From: Seleniivibrio woodruffii
Lineage (GTDB): Bacteria; Chrysiogenota; Deferribacteres; Deferribacterales; Geovibrionaceae
DNA length: 42,453 bases
Reading direction: 5' to 3'
Assembly: GCF_029267515.1 (NCBI RefSeq)
Contig: NZ_JAJUIS010000014.1
Coordinates: forward strand, 1-42,453
In this document: positions 16,019 through 24,156 of the stretch, one piece after another
Position numbering within the stretch: the stretch's first letter is position 1
Layout of the letters: each line of letters begins with the position of its first letter
The notes under the pieces: generated by a model
What the model was told of the DNA's origin: nothing
Databases searched by the model: none
Seen by the model: the letters and a program-made list of their open reading frames with translations, nothing else
Made by a program: the position numbers and the translations under genes

Positions 16019-17197
16019 CTACAGTAAAACAGCTTTCGCCCTATCCCCTGCTGAAAGAGTGCCGGTCTCTTCGTCCAGAAGCAGAAGTGCATTCACCTGC
16101 GCAAAGCTGATGAAGTGAGATGTTTTCTGCGTTCCTGCATCGAATCCTGTCAAAACTCCGTTTTCTGTGCGCACAGCAGCACGGTTGATATCAAACCTGC
16201 CCTCTTTCGAGGATGTTTTTCCGCCCATAGTCACAGATACTTCTTCGTTTTCAAAAACTGCATATCCGTAACATTTTCTGAGGAACGGTATGATATAGAA
16301 CACCAGATTCGTCATGAACGCGGCAGGGTATCCGGGCATACCGATAAAGGTGCACCCTTCCTTCTTCGCAGCCATCAGGGGACTGCCTGGTTTTATGGCT
16401 GTTCTGGAAAAGAGTATCTCATAGCCGCAGGTATTGAACACCTCTTTCACATAGTCGTATTTGCCCATGGAGATGCCGCCGGACGAAATTATTATGTCGT
16501 ATTTTCCGGACATCATATCAAACGCAGCCTCAACGTCCTCTTTGCTGTCCTTCACGTGTCCTGCGTATTCGAAATCGAACCCGTACTTTCTGAACATGGA
16601 TTCGAGGATATATTTATTAGTGTTGTATACGAAACCCTTCCGGTATTCTTCACCGGCCTCAAGTATCTCGTCACCTGTAACGAATATGCCTATTTTCGGG
16701 CGTTTGCAGACCTTCACCTTTCCTCTGCCGAGGTAAAACAGCACCGGAAAAAGTCCGTCTTTAATAACGCTGCCCTTTGCCGCGGCAACGTCGCCTTTTG
16801 CGTTCTCTTCGGCTATATTGTTGATGTTTTCCCCTTTCTTACATTCGGGGATAAACACCCTTCCGTTTTCAACAGTGCAGTCTTCCACACGGGCAACAGC
16901 AAGAGCGTTGTCGGGTACGTTTCCGCCTGTCATAACGAAAACTGTCTCATCCCCGCTTATCGATTCAGCACCTTTGCGTCCTGCACCTGTCTCTCCGGCG
17001 GATGTGTAGCTTTCGTATCCTGGGATATGGGCATATCCGTCAACGGCGGACTTGCGGCAGTCTGGGTAATCCCGCTCCGTAATAACGTCCTCCGCAAGAA
17101 CGCGCATATAACTATCACGCACGTCTATTTCTTCTGTTTCGGGCGCTCCGGCAATGGAATAGAGAATCTCTTTCGCCTTATGTCTTGAAACTTTCAT
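16019..17197 (-). CDS. moeA: Molybdopterin molybdenumtransferase MoeA
   Basis: MoeA inserts molybdenum into adenylylated molybdopterin in the last common step of molybdenum cofactor synthesis. The 392-residue protein shows the family architecture: an N-terminal domain with the SAVDGYAH motif, a middle beta-rich domain, the MogA-like domain with ISSGGISMGKYDYV, then PGYPAAFM in place of the common PGNPVS, and a C-terminal barrel. The Tyr-Pro instead of Asn-Pro in the last motif is a mild divergence. It starts 3 bases after a second molybdopterin-binding gene, so the two are co-transcribed. No mog, moa or mob genes are in the window. Some anaerobes use such divergent MoeA copies for tungsten; I cannot tell which metal is used here. 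Confidence 0.88.
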   Translation of the reverse strand: MKVSRHKAKEILYSIAGAPETEEIDVRDSYMRVLAEDVITERDYPDCRKSAVDGYAHIPGYESYTSAGETGAGRKGAESISGDETVFVMTGGNVPDNALAVARVEDCTVENGRVFIPECKKGENINNIAEENAKGDVAAAKGSVIKDGLFPVLFYLGRGKVKVCKRPKIGIFVTGDEILEAGEEYRKGFVYNTNKYILESMFRKYGFDFEYAGHVKDSKEDVEAAFDMMSGKYDIIISSGGISMGKYDYVKEVFNTCGYEILFSRTAIKPGSPLMAAKKEGCTFIGMPGYPAAFMTNLVFYIIPFLRKCYGYAVFENEEVSVTMGGKTSSKEGRFDINRAAVRTENGVLTGFDAGTQKTSHFISFAQVNALLLLDEETGTLSAGDRAKAVLL

Positions 17198-17200
17198 TTC

Positions 17201-18223
17201 TCAGCCCCTCCCGAAAGGACAAATGGGATAAACGCATTTTTTGCAGAAATGGCAGAGACCGCCGTGTGCAAGGAGAGCCATATCCTTTTTTCCTATCTTT
17301 TCGCCCGCAAGTATTCTGGGCAGCAGTATGTCGAAGCTGGTGGCGGTAAAATGCAGAGCCGCCGCGGGAATGGCGCAAACGGGTTTCCCCTTGTAATATC
17401 CCATGGTCATGTTGTTTCCGGGCTGTATCTGAGAACCCTTCATTTCATATGTAACACCCGCATCAAGGAGAGCCTGCGCTGTGATATCGTCAGGGTCAAC
17501 GGAAGTGCCTCCGGTCGTAATGAGCATGTCCGCCTTTTCCGCCATCTCTCTGACAGCGCTGATAACCATCTCCGGTTCGTCCGGCACAATGCGGTAGTCG
17601 ATTACTTCAACGCCCATTCTGTTGAGCTTAGGCTCAAGTTTCGGGCGGAACCCGTCCCTGATTCGCCCCTCGTATACTTCGCTTCCTGTGATGAGCATGG
17701 CGGCAGTCTTTACGACATAGGGTTTTATCTCAATCAGAGGTGTATCCAGAATATCCTTCACTCTGTCCATGACGCTTTGTTCGCAGACAAGGGGGATGAT
17801 ACGGAATGCGGCGACCTGTTTTCCCGCCTCAACCCCCATATTGTTATGGATGGTTGGCAGCGAGGGAACGCCTATGTTGTTTATGTCGAACAGACGCTCT
17901 TCGTCCACCTTGAAAAGTCCGTCAATCTCCGCATAGAAGCTGACCTTTCCTTCTGATGTTTCCGCGTCGAATTTTATATTTTTTCCTGCAATGAGAGGTG
18001 CTGCGATGCGCGCCGCATCGTCCTCATGCACTCCTGTGGAATTTCCGTCTTCAATGAATATGGATCGTCTGCCGAGGCTTTTAAGGTGCTCCACCTCTTC
18101 AGCAGCAATAACGTGTCCGCGTTTATATGCTCTGTGTTTCAAACCTTTGGCAATATTAACTTCGGTGATATCATATGCGAGGATATGCCCGACGGCATCC
18201 TCAACGGCAACTTTCTTCATCAT
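17201..18223 (-). CDS. Molybdopterin-binding protein with C-terminal Cys cluster
   Basis: This 340-residue protein is related to the MoaB/MogA/MoeA molybdopterin-binding fold. The second half contains LITGSEVYEGRIRDGF, then LITTGGTSVDPDD, the substrate-binding signature of the family, and CAIPAAALHF. The first 150 residues are unlike MoeA. The tail holds four closely spaced cysteines (C324, C327, C330 and C335, ending CPFGRG), which could bind zinc or an iron-sulfur cluster; I believe comparable tails occur in anaerobic bacterial homologues. It precedes moeA by 3 bases. The role may be cofactor loading or modification for a specific molybdo- or tungstoenzyme. Two adjacent ATGs make the exact start uncertain by one codon. 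Confidence 0.8.
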   Translation of the reverse strand: MMKKVAVEDAVGHILAYDITEVNIAKGLKHRAYKRGHVIAAEEVEHLKSLGRRSIFIEDGNSTGVHEDDAARIAAPLIAGKNIKFDAETSEGKVSFYAEIDGLFKVDEERLFDINNIGVPSLPTIHNNMGVEAGKQVAAFRIIPLVCEQSVMDRVKDILDTPLIEIKPYVVKTAAMLITGSEVYEGRIRDGFRPKLEPKLNRMGVEVIDYRIVPDEPEMVISAVREMAEKADMLITTGGTSVDPDDITAQALLDAGVTYEMKGSQIQPGNNMTMGYYKGKPVCAIPAAALHFTATSFDILLPRILAGEKIGKKDMALLAHGGLCHFCKKCVYPICPFGRG

Positions 18224-18250
18224 ACCCCCACTGTAATAATGATTAAAATA

Positions 18251-18652
18251 TCAGTTGTTTATTTCGCAGCACTCCGAAGGGTGTTTAACGTAGATGGGTA
18301 TCTTTCTGTCCATGGCAAGGATAACACCGTCGGACGGGCGGCAGTCAATTTTAACATCGTTTCCGCCTGAGGTCATAAACAGATTCGCTTTGTAAATTCC
18401 ACAGTCGCAGTTGTCTATGACAAGTTTGTCGAAAGTAACACTTTCAACGGAATCAAGTATCGGAGAGAGCATATCGTAGGCGGATTTTTTGCATCTGCCG
18501 CTTGTGCATTTTCTGGAATGAATATTTTCGGCTTCATATTTGCCTATTGGAATGAGAACGGATTCCTCTGTCATATCTACGGAATCCAGAATCAACAGAT
18601 ATCTTGACGTAAGAGGTTCCCTGATAACATTATATACCTTCACTTCATACAT
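18251..18652 (-). CDS. Bifunctional nuclease (BFN/DUF151) domain protein
   Basis: This is a 133-residue protein of the bifunctional nuclease family, named for DNase and RNase activity reported in plant members; bacterial roles are not well defined. The family signature is clear: KIDCRPSDGVILAMDRKIPIYV near the C-terminus corresponds to the conserved RPSDA..LA....PIyV. It has seven cysteines, more than usual (for example RKCTSGRCKK, NCDCG and ECC), hinting at a metal site. The ATG at 18652 lies inside the last codons of miaB (8-base overlap) and has GGGAGA upstream, so translation is probably coupled to miaB; this pairing of a tRNA modification enzyme with a BFN protein recurs in other genomes to my recollection. 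Confidence 0.85.
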   Translation of the reverse strand: MYEVKVYNVIREPLTSRYLLILDSVDMTEESVLIPIGKYEAENIHSRKCTSGRCKKSAYDMLSPILDSVESVTFDKLVIDNCDCGIYKANLFMTSGGNDVKIDCRPSDGVILAMDRKIPIYVKHPSECCEINN

Positions 18653-19973
18653 CTTGGTCTCCCTCGACAGCTTTTCCGTACAGGCTGTTCGGTCTCGCCT
18701 GTGTAACGTAGACCTTTACAAAATCACCTGTATTAAGTTCTTTTTCGCTCGAAAAGTTTACCACTTTATTCTGGCGGTTTCTACCGCTGAATTGTTTTTC
18801 ATCCTTTTTGCCTCTGCCTTCGACCATAACCTCCACAACGGTTTTTTCATATGCCTTCGACCGTCTGGCGATTATCTCTTTCTGGAGGTCGAGCACCTTT
18901 GCCAGACGCATCTTTTTCACCTGTTCAGGCACGTCGTCTGCAAGTTTTTCCGCTGCGGTTCCTGGTCTTACAGAATATGCAAAAGCAAATATGGTGTCAT
19001 ATTCTATCTCACGCAGAGCATTCAGCGTACATTCGAAATCCTCGTCCGTCTCCCCCGGAAAGCCGACTATGAAATCCGAGGAGAGGGCGATGTCAGGTAT
19101 TGCTTCTTTTGCCCGCAGAACCATATCCTTATATTTATCATAAGTATATTTGCGGTTCATCGCTTTAAGCACCCTGTCGCTGCCTGCCTGCAAAGGCAGG
19201 TGGAGGTATTCGCACACCTTTTCATTACTTTTGATAACATCTATCAGTTCCTCTGAAAAGTCTTTGGGGTGCGATGTTACAAACCGGACACGGCGTATAC
19301 CTTCGATATCGCTTACTCTGTTTATAAGTTCGGGAAAGGACACTGATATTTCAAGCCCTTTTCCGTATGAGTTTACATTTTGTCCCAGAAGAGTTATCTC
19401 TTTTGCACCGTTATCCGCAAGGTATTTCACCTCATCCGTAATTTCGCCAAGGGTTCGGCTCTTCTCGCGCCCCCTGACATACGGTACGATGCAGTAGCTG
19501 CAGAAGTTGTCGCAGCCCTTCATAATAGTTACGAATGACGAAACGTTTACGCTGCGCCTGAAACTGCCTATGGAGAGAGAACCTTCATTCACCTGCGTAT
19601 CGCACATGCGCTGTCCGTTTTCCACACAGGCTATGACCTCTTCCATCCTGTCCAGCCCGTCTGTACCGACAACAAAGTCTATGTATTTGCTGTGTTTGAG
19701 TATCTTTGCGCCGTCCTGCTGTGCCACGCACCCGCAGAAGCCTATTTTAACGTCGGGTCTCTTCTTTTTGATCTGCTTGAATCTGCCGATGGACGAGTCC
19801 GCTTTATGCTGCGGTTTCTCCCGCACGCTGCATGTATTTACTATCAGATAGTCCCCCTCTTCCATTGTTTCGGCAGGGGCAAATCCCATTTTTTCGAGGA
19901 TAGAGGCGATGCGCAGCGAATCATATTCGTTCATCTGGCAGCCCATGGTGTGAATAAAGTATTTACGCAACAA
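18645..19973 (-). CDS. miaB: tRNA-2-methylthio-N6-dimethylallyladenosine synthase MiaB
   Basis: MiaB adds the methylthio group to N6-isopentenyladenosine-37 of tRNAs reading UNN codons. The order is: the N-terminal MTTase domain with three cluster-binding Cys (TMGCQMNEYDS, VNTCSVRE, FCGCVAQ); the radical SAM domain with GCDNFCSYCIVPYVRG (about residue 152); and a C-terminal TRAM domain (about 375-440) for tRNA binding. At 442 residues it is full length. The start is TTG: two adjacent TTG codons (19973 and 19970) follow an AAGGAG, the second at the better 7-base spacing, so the true product may be one residue shorter. No ATG is possible without losing the first strand. It is the first gene of a two-gene run with the BFN protein. 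Confidence 0.96.
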   Translation of the reverse strand: MLRKYFIHTMGCQMNEYDSLRIASILEKMGFAPAETMEEGDYLIVNTCSVREKPQHKADSSIGRFKQIKKKRPDVKIGFCGCVAQQDGAKILKHSKYIDFVVGTDGLDRMEEVIACVENGQRMCDTQVNEGSLSIGSFRRSVNVSSFVTIMKGCDNFCSYCIVPYVRGREKSRTLGEITDEVKYLADNGAKEITLLGQNVNSYGKGLEISVSFPELINRVSDIEGIRRVRFVTSHPKDFSEELIDVIKSNEKVCEYLHLPLQAGSDRVLKAMNRKYTYDKYKDMVLRAKEAIPDIALSSDFIVGFPGETDEDFECTLNALREIEYDTIFAFAYSVRPGTAAEKLADDVPEQVKKMRLAKVLDLQKEIIARRSKAYEKTVVEVMVEGRGKKDEKQFSGRNRQNKVVNFSSEKELNTGDFVKVYVTQARPNSLYGKAVEGDQDV

Positions 19974-20017
19974 GAAGCTCCTTATTTTTCCTGAAACCTA
20001 AATATAATGAATCACGG

Positions 20018-21082
20018 CTATAAGGGAAATACTTTTTTCACCGTCTCAAACACTTCTTCCGGCGCAACCCTGTCCATGCTGTATTCGTCAGCATCATTTT
20101 CATATCCGTAGCAGAGATTTTTCCTGACATCAGGCGGAACGACATGCAAAACGTTTTCGCCCGATGCTCCCCAGCGTTTAGGGTTTACAGAACCGGTCAG
20201 CTCAACAACTTTTCCGCCGCAGGCGGCTGCGAAATGAGATATTCCGCAGTTCACGGAGATGATCCCCCGACAAGAGTTAAATTTGGAGGCTAACTCGCCG
20301 GGAGATCTGTCCGTTATGATCAAAGCATCAATGCCTTCGCTGCGTAAGAATGCTTTAAGATGAACAGATTCTGCACCGGAAGCAGTAAAACCAAGGTAAA
20401 ATCCGCTATTTTTTATTAATATTCCGAGTTTTTTCCAATTTTCAAAGTTCCACATGCGGCACATATACCTCGCACCCGAACAATACATGTGCATTATGAC
20501 GATATCTTTGTAAATTTCGTTCTTTTCCGCCTTATATTGCGGTAAAACTCCTGTCTGGGCGCAGTAAAGCTCTGCCAAAGTATAAAAATTGTCAAGCTCA
20601 TGCCTGTTTCTGTCGTGTTTCACGGTACTGTCGTAACAATAGTGCCTGTGTTGTCCCGCAGTTCTGAACCCAAGCCTGAACCGAGCAGGAATAAATAAAC
20701 TTATAAGCGCATCAAATCTGGTCCACGCACCGAAATCAATCAGTACATCAAAAGTTTTAAGTTTTCTGAGGGTAAACCATTGAACAGGATTTCTGTATGA
20801 AACTGTCAGCACGCGGCTGTCAGTCATAAGCTCCGCCATCGCTCTGTTTTCCGGTGAACAGACAAGTGTCATGTCCGCAGACGGATATTTCGCCCGCACC
20901 TGCTTTATAACGGCAGACACAAGCACCATATCGCCGACACCTCCGGTTTTGACAAAACAAAAACTTTCAGGTTTTTCAGATTTTTTGCGTTTTTTAACAA
21001 AAATGGACAGGAGAATGAGAAAAAGAACACCGGCAGACCTGTCAAGAAACCTCGAAAATCTGCCGGTGCGTTTTATGAACAT
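20018..21082 (-). CDS. Glycosyltransferase family 9 (heptosyltransferase-like)
   Basis: This 354-residue protein resembles ADP-heptose:LPS heptosyltransferases. The N-terminal Rossmann domain has FVKTGGVGDMVLVSAVI, matching the conserved GD..L..P motif, and the C-terminal domain has VNCGISHFAAACGGKVVELTG, matching the nucleotide-sugar site. A hydrophobic stretch at residues 15-29 may anchor it to the inner membrane. It overlaps the hldD stop by one base (TAATG), placing it in a heptose operon: HldE and HldD make ADP-heptose and this enzyme likely transfers it to the LPS core. Which heptosyltransferase step it catalyses cannot be read from sequence; transfer of a different sugar is possible. 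Confidence 0.85.
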   Translation of the reverse strand: MFIKRTGRFSRFLDRSAGVLFLILLSIFVKKRKKSEKPESFCFVKTGGVGDMVLVSAVIKQVRAKYPSADMTLVCSPENRAMAELMTDSRVLTVSYRNPVQWFTLRKLKTFDVLIDFGAWTRFDALISLFIPARFRLGFRTAGQHRHYCYDSTVKHDRNRHELDNFYTLAELYCAQTGVLPQYKAEKNEIYKDIVIMHMYCSGARYMCRMWNFENWKKLGILIKNSGFYLGFTASGAESVHLKAFLRSEGIDALIITDRSPGELASKFNSCRGIISVNCGISHFAAACGGKVVELTGSVNPKRWGASGENVLHVVPPDVRKNLCYGYENDADEYSMDRVAPEEVFETVKKVFPL

Positions 21083-22026
21083 TAAATTATATAGCCGTCC
21101 GTTTTTTCAAGTACATCCAGATAAGCGTTAACGCCCTGCTCAAGAGCGGTGAAATGCACATCGCAACCTGTTGAACGCAGATTTGTCAGGTCAGCCTGAG
21201 TATATTTCTGATATTTACCTTTCAGAGCGTCCGGGAACGGTATCTCAGATATTTTTGCATCAGGATAGCGTTTTGCAAAGATATCCGCTATGTCTTTAAA
21301 GCTGCGGCAGTTGCCTGTTCCGCAGTTGTAAATACCTGAGACGTCGGGATTGTCCAGCAGATACATATTAACAGCCACCACATCGTCAATGTAGATGAAG
21401 TCGCGCAGAAACTCACCGCTGCCCTCGAAAACCTTTATCTCTTTGGTATCTCTGTACTGGTTAAAGAAATGTCTGATAACTGAAGCCATTCTGCCCTTAT
21501 GGTTCTCCTGCGGACCGTATACGTTGAAATAACGCAGTCCCGCAACCTGAACCGGTACTTCGTTGGGATAACGTCTTAAATAGTTGTCGAACATGAATTT
21601 ACTGAATGCGTAGACGTTAAGCGGATATTCGTTCTCGCGTTTTTCAGTAAAACCGCTGTCGCCGTTGCCGTAAACAGATGCAGAGGAAGCATAGATAAAA
21701 CGGACATTATGTTCGATACATTTGTTGAAAAGTGCACATGTGTACTCATAGTTATTTTTCATCATATAGTGACCGTCGGTTTCCATGGTGTCCGAACATG
21801 CGCCCTGATGAAAAATAACATCAATTTCAGGAGCTATATCATCAATAACATCAATAAAATCCTCTTTATCCACAAAGTCATTGAAATACAGTCTGTTCAT
21901 ATTCAGATGCTTTTCACTTTTTTTAAGGTTGTCGCTGATTATTATATCCTTATAGCCGGCGTCGTTCAGTCCTTTAACAATGTTGCTCCCTATGAACCCC
22001 GCGCCGCCTGTTACAGCTATCATCAT
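21082..22026 (-). CDS. hldD: ADP-L-glycero-D-manno-heptose-6-epimerase
   Basis: HldD epimerises ADP-D-glycero-D-manno-heptose at C6 to the L-glycero form used in the LPS inner core. It is an extended short-chain dehydrogenase: the NAD(P)-binding TGGAGFIGSN is at residues 6-15, followed by YASSASVYG and the catalytic YxxxK in NVYAFSKFM. The SDNLKKSEKHLNMN segment after the second strand is typical of HldD rather than GalE. Length is 314 residues (E. coli 310). The ATG at 22026 has AAGGAG 7 bases upstream and overlaps the hldE stop by four bases. It lies between hldE and a GT9 transferase. Confidence 0.95.
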   Translation of the reverse strand: MMIAVTGGAGFIGSNIVKGLNDAGYKDIIISDNLKKSEKHLNMNRLYFNDFVDKEDFIDVIDDIAPEIDVIFHQGACSDTMETDGHYMMKNNYEYTCALFNKCIEHNVRFIYASSASVYGNGDSGFTEKRENEYPLNVYAFSKFMFDNYLRRYPNEVPVQVAGLRYFNVYGPQENHKGRMASVIRHFFNQYRDTKEIKVFEGSGEFLRDFIYIDDVVAVNMYLLDNPDVSGIYNCGTGNCRSFKDIADIFAKRYPDAKISEIPFPDALKGKYQKYTQADLTNLRSTGCDVHFTALEQGVNAYLDVLEKTDGYII

Positions 22027-23435
22027 TTCTTATCTCCTTGCATCGCTTTAATTACTGCTGTTGTTGAATATCCATGCACAAAATCTATTAAAACCGTTTT
22101 TCTGGCAAACTCTCTTCCCACAACCTCGTCAATTTTATAGTCCGCGCCTTTGACAAGTACGTCCGGCGCAACCGCCTTAATGAGCTCGTAGGGAGTGTCT
22201 TCATTGAAAATAGTTATATAGCTGATACTTTCGAGCGCCGCCAGAACCTCTGCCCTGTCGGTTTCGTTGTTTATGGGTCGTTCAGGTCCCTTTATCCTGT
22301 GGATGGAATCGTCGCTGTTAAGCCCAAGAACGAGGATATCACCAAGCTCCGCCGCTTTTTTCAGATATGTTACATGCCCTTTATGGAGTATGTCGAAACA
22401 GCCGTTGGTGAATACCACCTTCCTGCCTGTCAGCTTCGCCTTTTCAAGCTCTTTCAAAAGTGCATTCAGCGGCATGAGTTTTGATTTGACATCGCGGGAA
22501 TCGTTCAACTCGGATATCAGAACCGGAGCAGTACCTATCTTACCCACGACTATGCCCGCCGCTCTGTTGGCGACAGTGACCGCGTCTTTCAGGGAAAATC
22601 CCTTCGCAAGTCCAAGCGCCAGCGAAGCTACAACAGTGTCCCCTGCGCCGGAAACGTCAAAGACCTCCTGCGCCTCAGTCGGGAAGTGTATATAGTCGTT
22701 GCTGTCCACTACGGTTATTCCCTTTTCGCTTCTGGTTACAACCAGATATTTCAGCCGTACCCTGTCTATTATCTCACGCGCAGCGAGAACGATAGCTTCG
22801 TCCTCGTTCGGTACGTATCTGCCCACAGCCTCCGCAAGTTCCTTGACATTTGGGGTAACTGTTGTTGCGCCGGAATATTTGCGCCAGTCGCTCCCCTTGG
22901 GGTCAACAATAACAGGTATTCCCTGATGTTCCGCAAGCCTGATTATCTCTTCGCAAACATCCGGCGTGCAGAACCCTTTGCCATAGTCGGAGATTACCAC
23001 TGCGCGGCATGATTTTATATGCTCTTTAACGCGTGCCGAAACTTCCCCCGCCTGCTCGCGCGTGATAGGAGTAATTTCTTCAAAATCCAGCCGCACTATC
23101 TGCTGTTTTTCGCCTATGACACGCAGTTTAGTGGTTGTCGGCGCATCCGTTACCAGCATATCACATTCTATCTTAATATTTTCCATCATTCCTTTAAGAA
23201 TACGGGCGTCGGCATCATCACCCCAGACACCCATCATGACAGCTTCAGCACCGAGATGGGCAATGTTGTTAACGACATTGCCGGAGCCGCCGAGAGTCTG
23301 TGTTGTTCTTTTAACGTTTACAACGGGAACCGGCGCTTCTGGAGAGATGCGGGAAACGGAACCGAAATGGTACCTGTCCAGCATAAGGTCTCCTGCAACA
23401 AGCACCTTCGCCCCTGAAAAATCGTACAATGACAT
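22023..23435 (-). CDS. hldE: Bifunctional heptose-7-phosphate kinase / heptose-1-phosphate adenylyltransferase
   Basis: HldE catalyses two steps toward ADP-heptose. Residues 1-320 form a PfkB-family kinase (GGSGNVVNNIAHLGA near the N-terminus, catalytic base in DVSGAGDTVVA) that phosphorylates heptose-7-phosphate at C1. Residues about 335-470 form the nucleotidyltransferase domain with TNGCFDILHKGHVTYL, which adds AMP from ATP. At 470 residues it is the fused form, as in E. coli (477). AGGTGA lies 3 bases before the ATG. It is the first gene of the heptose run (hldE, hldD, GT9), 7 bases after the TPR gene at 23443-24156, so it may belong to a longer transcript starting at the dehydrogenase. 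Confidence 0.96.
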   Translation of the reverse strand: MSLYDFSGAKVLVAGDLMLDRYHFGSVSRISPEAPVPVVNVKRTTQTLGGSGNVVNNIAHLGAEAVMMGVWGDDADARILKGMMENIKIECDMLVTDAPTTTKLRVIGEKQQIVRLDFEEITPITREQAGEVSARVKEHIKSCRAVVISDYGKGFCTPDVCEEIIRLAEHQGIPVIVDPKGSDWRKYSGATTVTPNVKELAEAVGRYVPNEDEAIVLAAREIIDRVRLKYLVVTRSEKGITVVDSNDYIHFPTEAQEVFDVSGAGDTVVASLALGLAKGFSLKDAVTVANRAAGIVVGKIGTAPVLISELNDSRDVKSKLMPLNALLKELEKAKLTGRKVVFTNGCFDILHKGHVTYLKKAAELGDILVLGLNSDDSIHRIKGPERPINNETDRAEVLAALESISYITIFNEDTPYELIKAVAPDVLVKGADYKIDEVVGREFARKTVLIDFVHGYSTTAVIKAMQGDKK

Positions 23436-23442
23436 CTGTCAC

Positions 23443-24156
23443 CTATTTCAGCTTTTTAAGCTCTGCTATTTTATGTTGTGCGTCGGCGTAATTTCCGTCA
23501 AATTTCTGAACCGCCGAAAACCAATAAATTCCGTCCTCTGCAAAACCCTTGCCGCCAGCGCCGTTCAAAGCGGATTCGTATCTCTGCATTCCGAGCTGAT
23601 AAGCAAGTTCACTTCTTTTTCGCTGAACTTTTTCCGTCTGCGGGTCGATATTTCCGAGCGCTTCATATGCACGCGCAATGTCTCCCGAACCGACGTATTT
23701 CATCGCCTCGCGGTACTGCACCTCCGGTGCACGTTCAAGGATAAGCTCAGTGTCACGGTTTATCTTCTTTATAAGCTCTTTCGCCTCCGGTTTTGAAGGC
23801 GAAAGCCCCGGAATATCGGTAGCTATTTTATAAGCCTGTGACATTTTCAGTTTCGCATCGTCTGTCTTGCCCTCAAGCCCAAGGTTGACCCCCTCTTCGT
23901 AAAGGGTTTTAGCCTTTTCAAGCATATCCTCACCCTCAACTATGCGCCGCAGCTTAGGGCGAAGGGCTATCGCCTGCCTGTTCAGCCTGTTAAGGTTCAT
24001 AGCCGCAACCACAAGGTCGTATGCCTCCTGATACCGCCCTTCGTTATACAGTTGCTCTGCCTCACGGGAGAGCTCGTAACTTTTTGACGTAAAGGTGTAG
24101 TAAGCTCCGTATCCCGCAACGGCAAGAACGGCAAGCAGAATCAGAAACCTTTTCAT
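23443..24156 (-). CDS. Membrane-anchored TPR-like protein, unknown
   Basis: I do not recognise a named family. The 237-residue protein has an N-terminal membrane anchor (residues 3-22, after MKR) and an otherwise helical, charged body facing the periplasm. Repeats of the EAEQLYNEGRYQEAYDLVVAA type at about residues 32-52, 80-110 and 145-175 look like degenerate TPR helices, suited to protein binding. The lack of a lipobox makes an inner-membrane anchor more likely than a lipoprotein. The ATG overlaps the stop of the preceding TPR gene by one base (TAATG) and hldE starts 7 bases downstream, so it is in one transcriptional run with envelope genes. A scaffold role in envelope assembly is inference. 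Confidence 0.7.
   Translation of the reverse strand: MKRFLILLAVLAVAGYGAYYTFTSKSYELSREAEQLYNEGRYQEAYDLVVAAMNLNRLNRQAIALRPKLRRIVEGEDMLEKAKTLYEEGVNLGLEGKTDDAKLKMSQAYKIATDIPGLSPSKPEAKELIKKINRDTELILERAPEVQYREAMKYVGSGDIARAYEALGNIDPQTEKVQRKRSELAYQLGMQRYESALNGAGGKGFAEDGIYWFSAVQKFDGNYADAQHKIAELKKLK

Noticed and set aside
16115-17188. A 357-codon plus-strand open frame opposite moeA
   Set aside because: It is antisense to a clear moeA, has no family motif, a biased composition (Ser, Phe, Cys-rich) and no Shine-Dalgarno. It is a shadow of the minus-strand gene's codon pattern.
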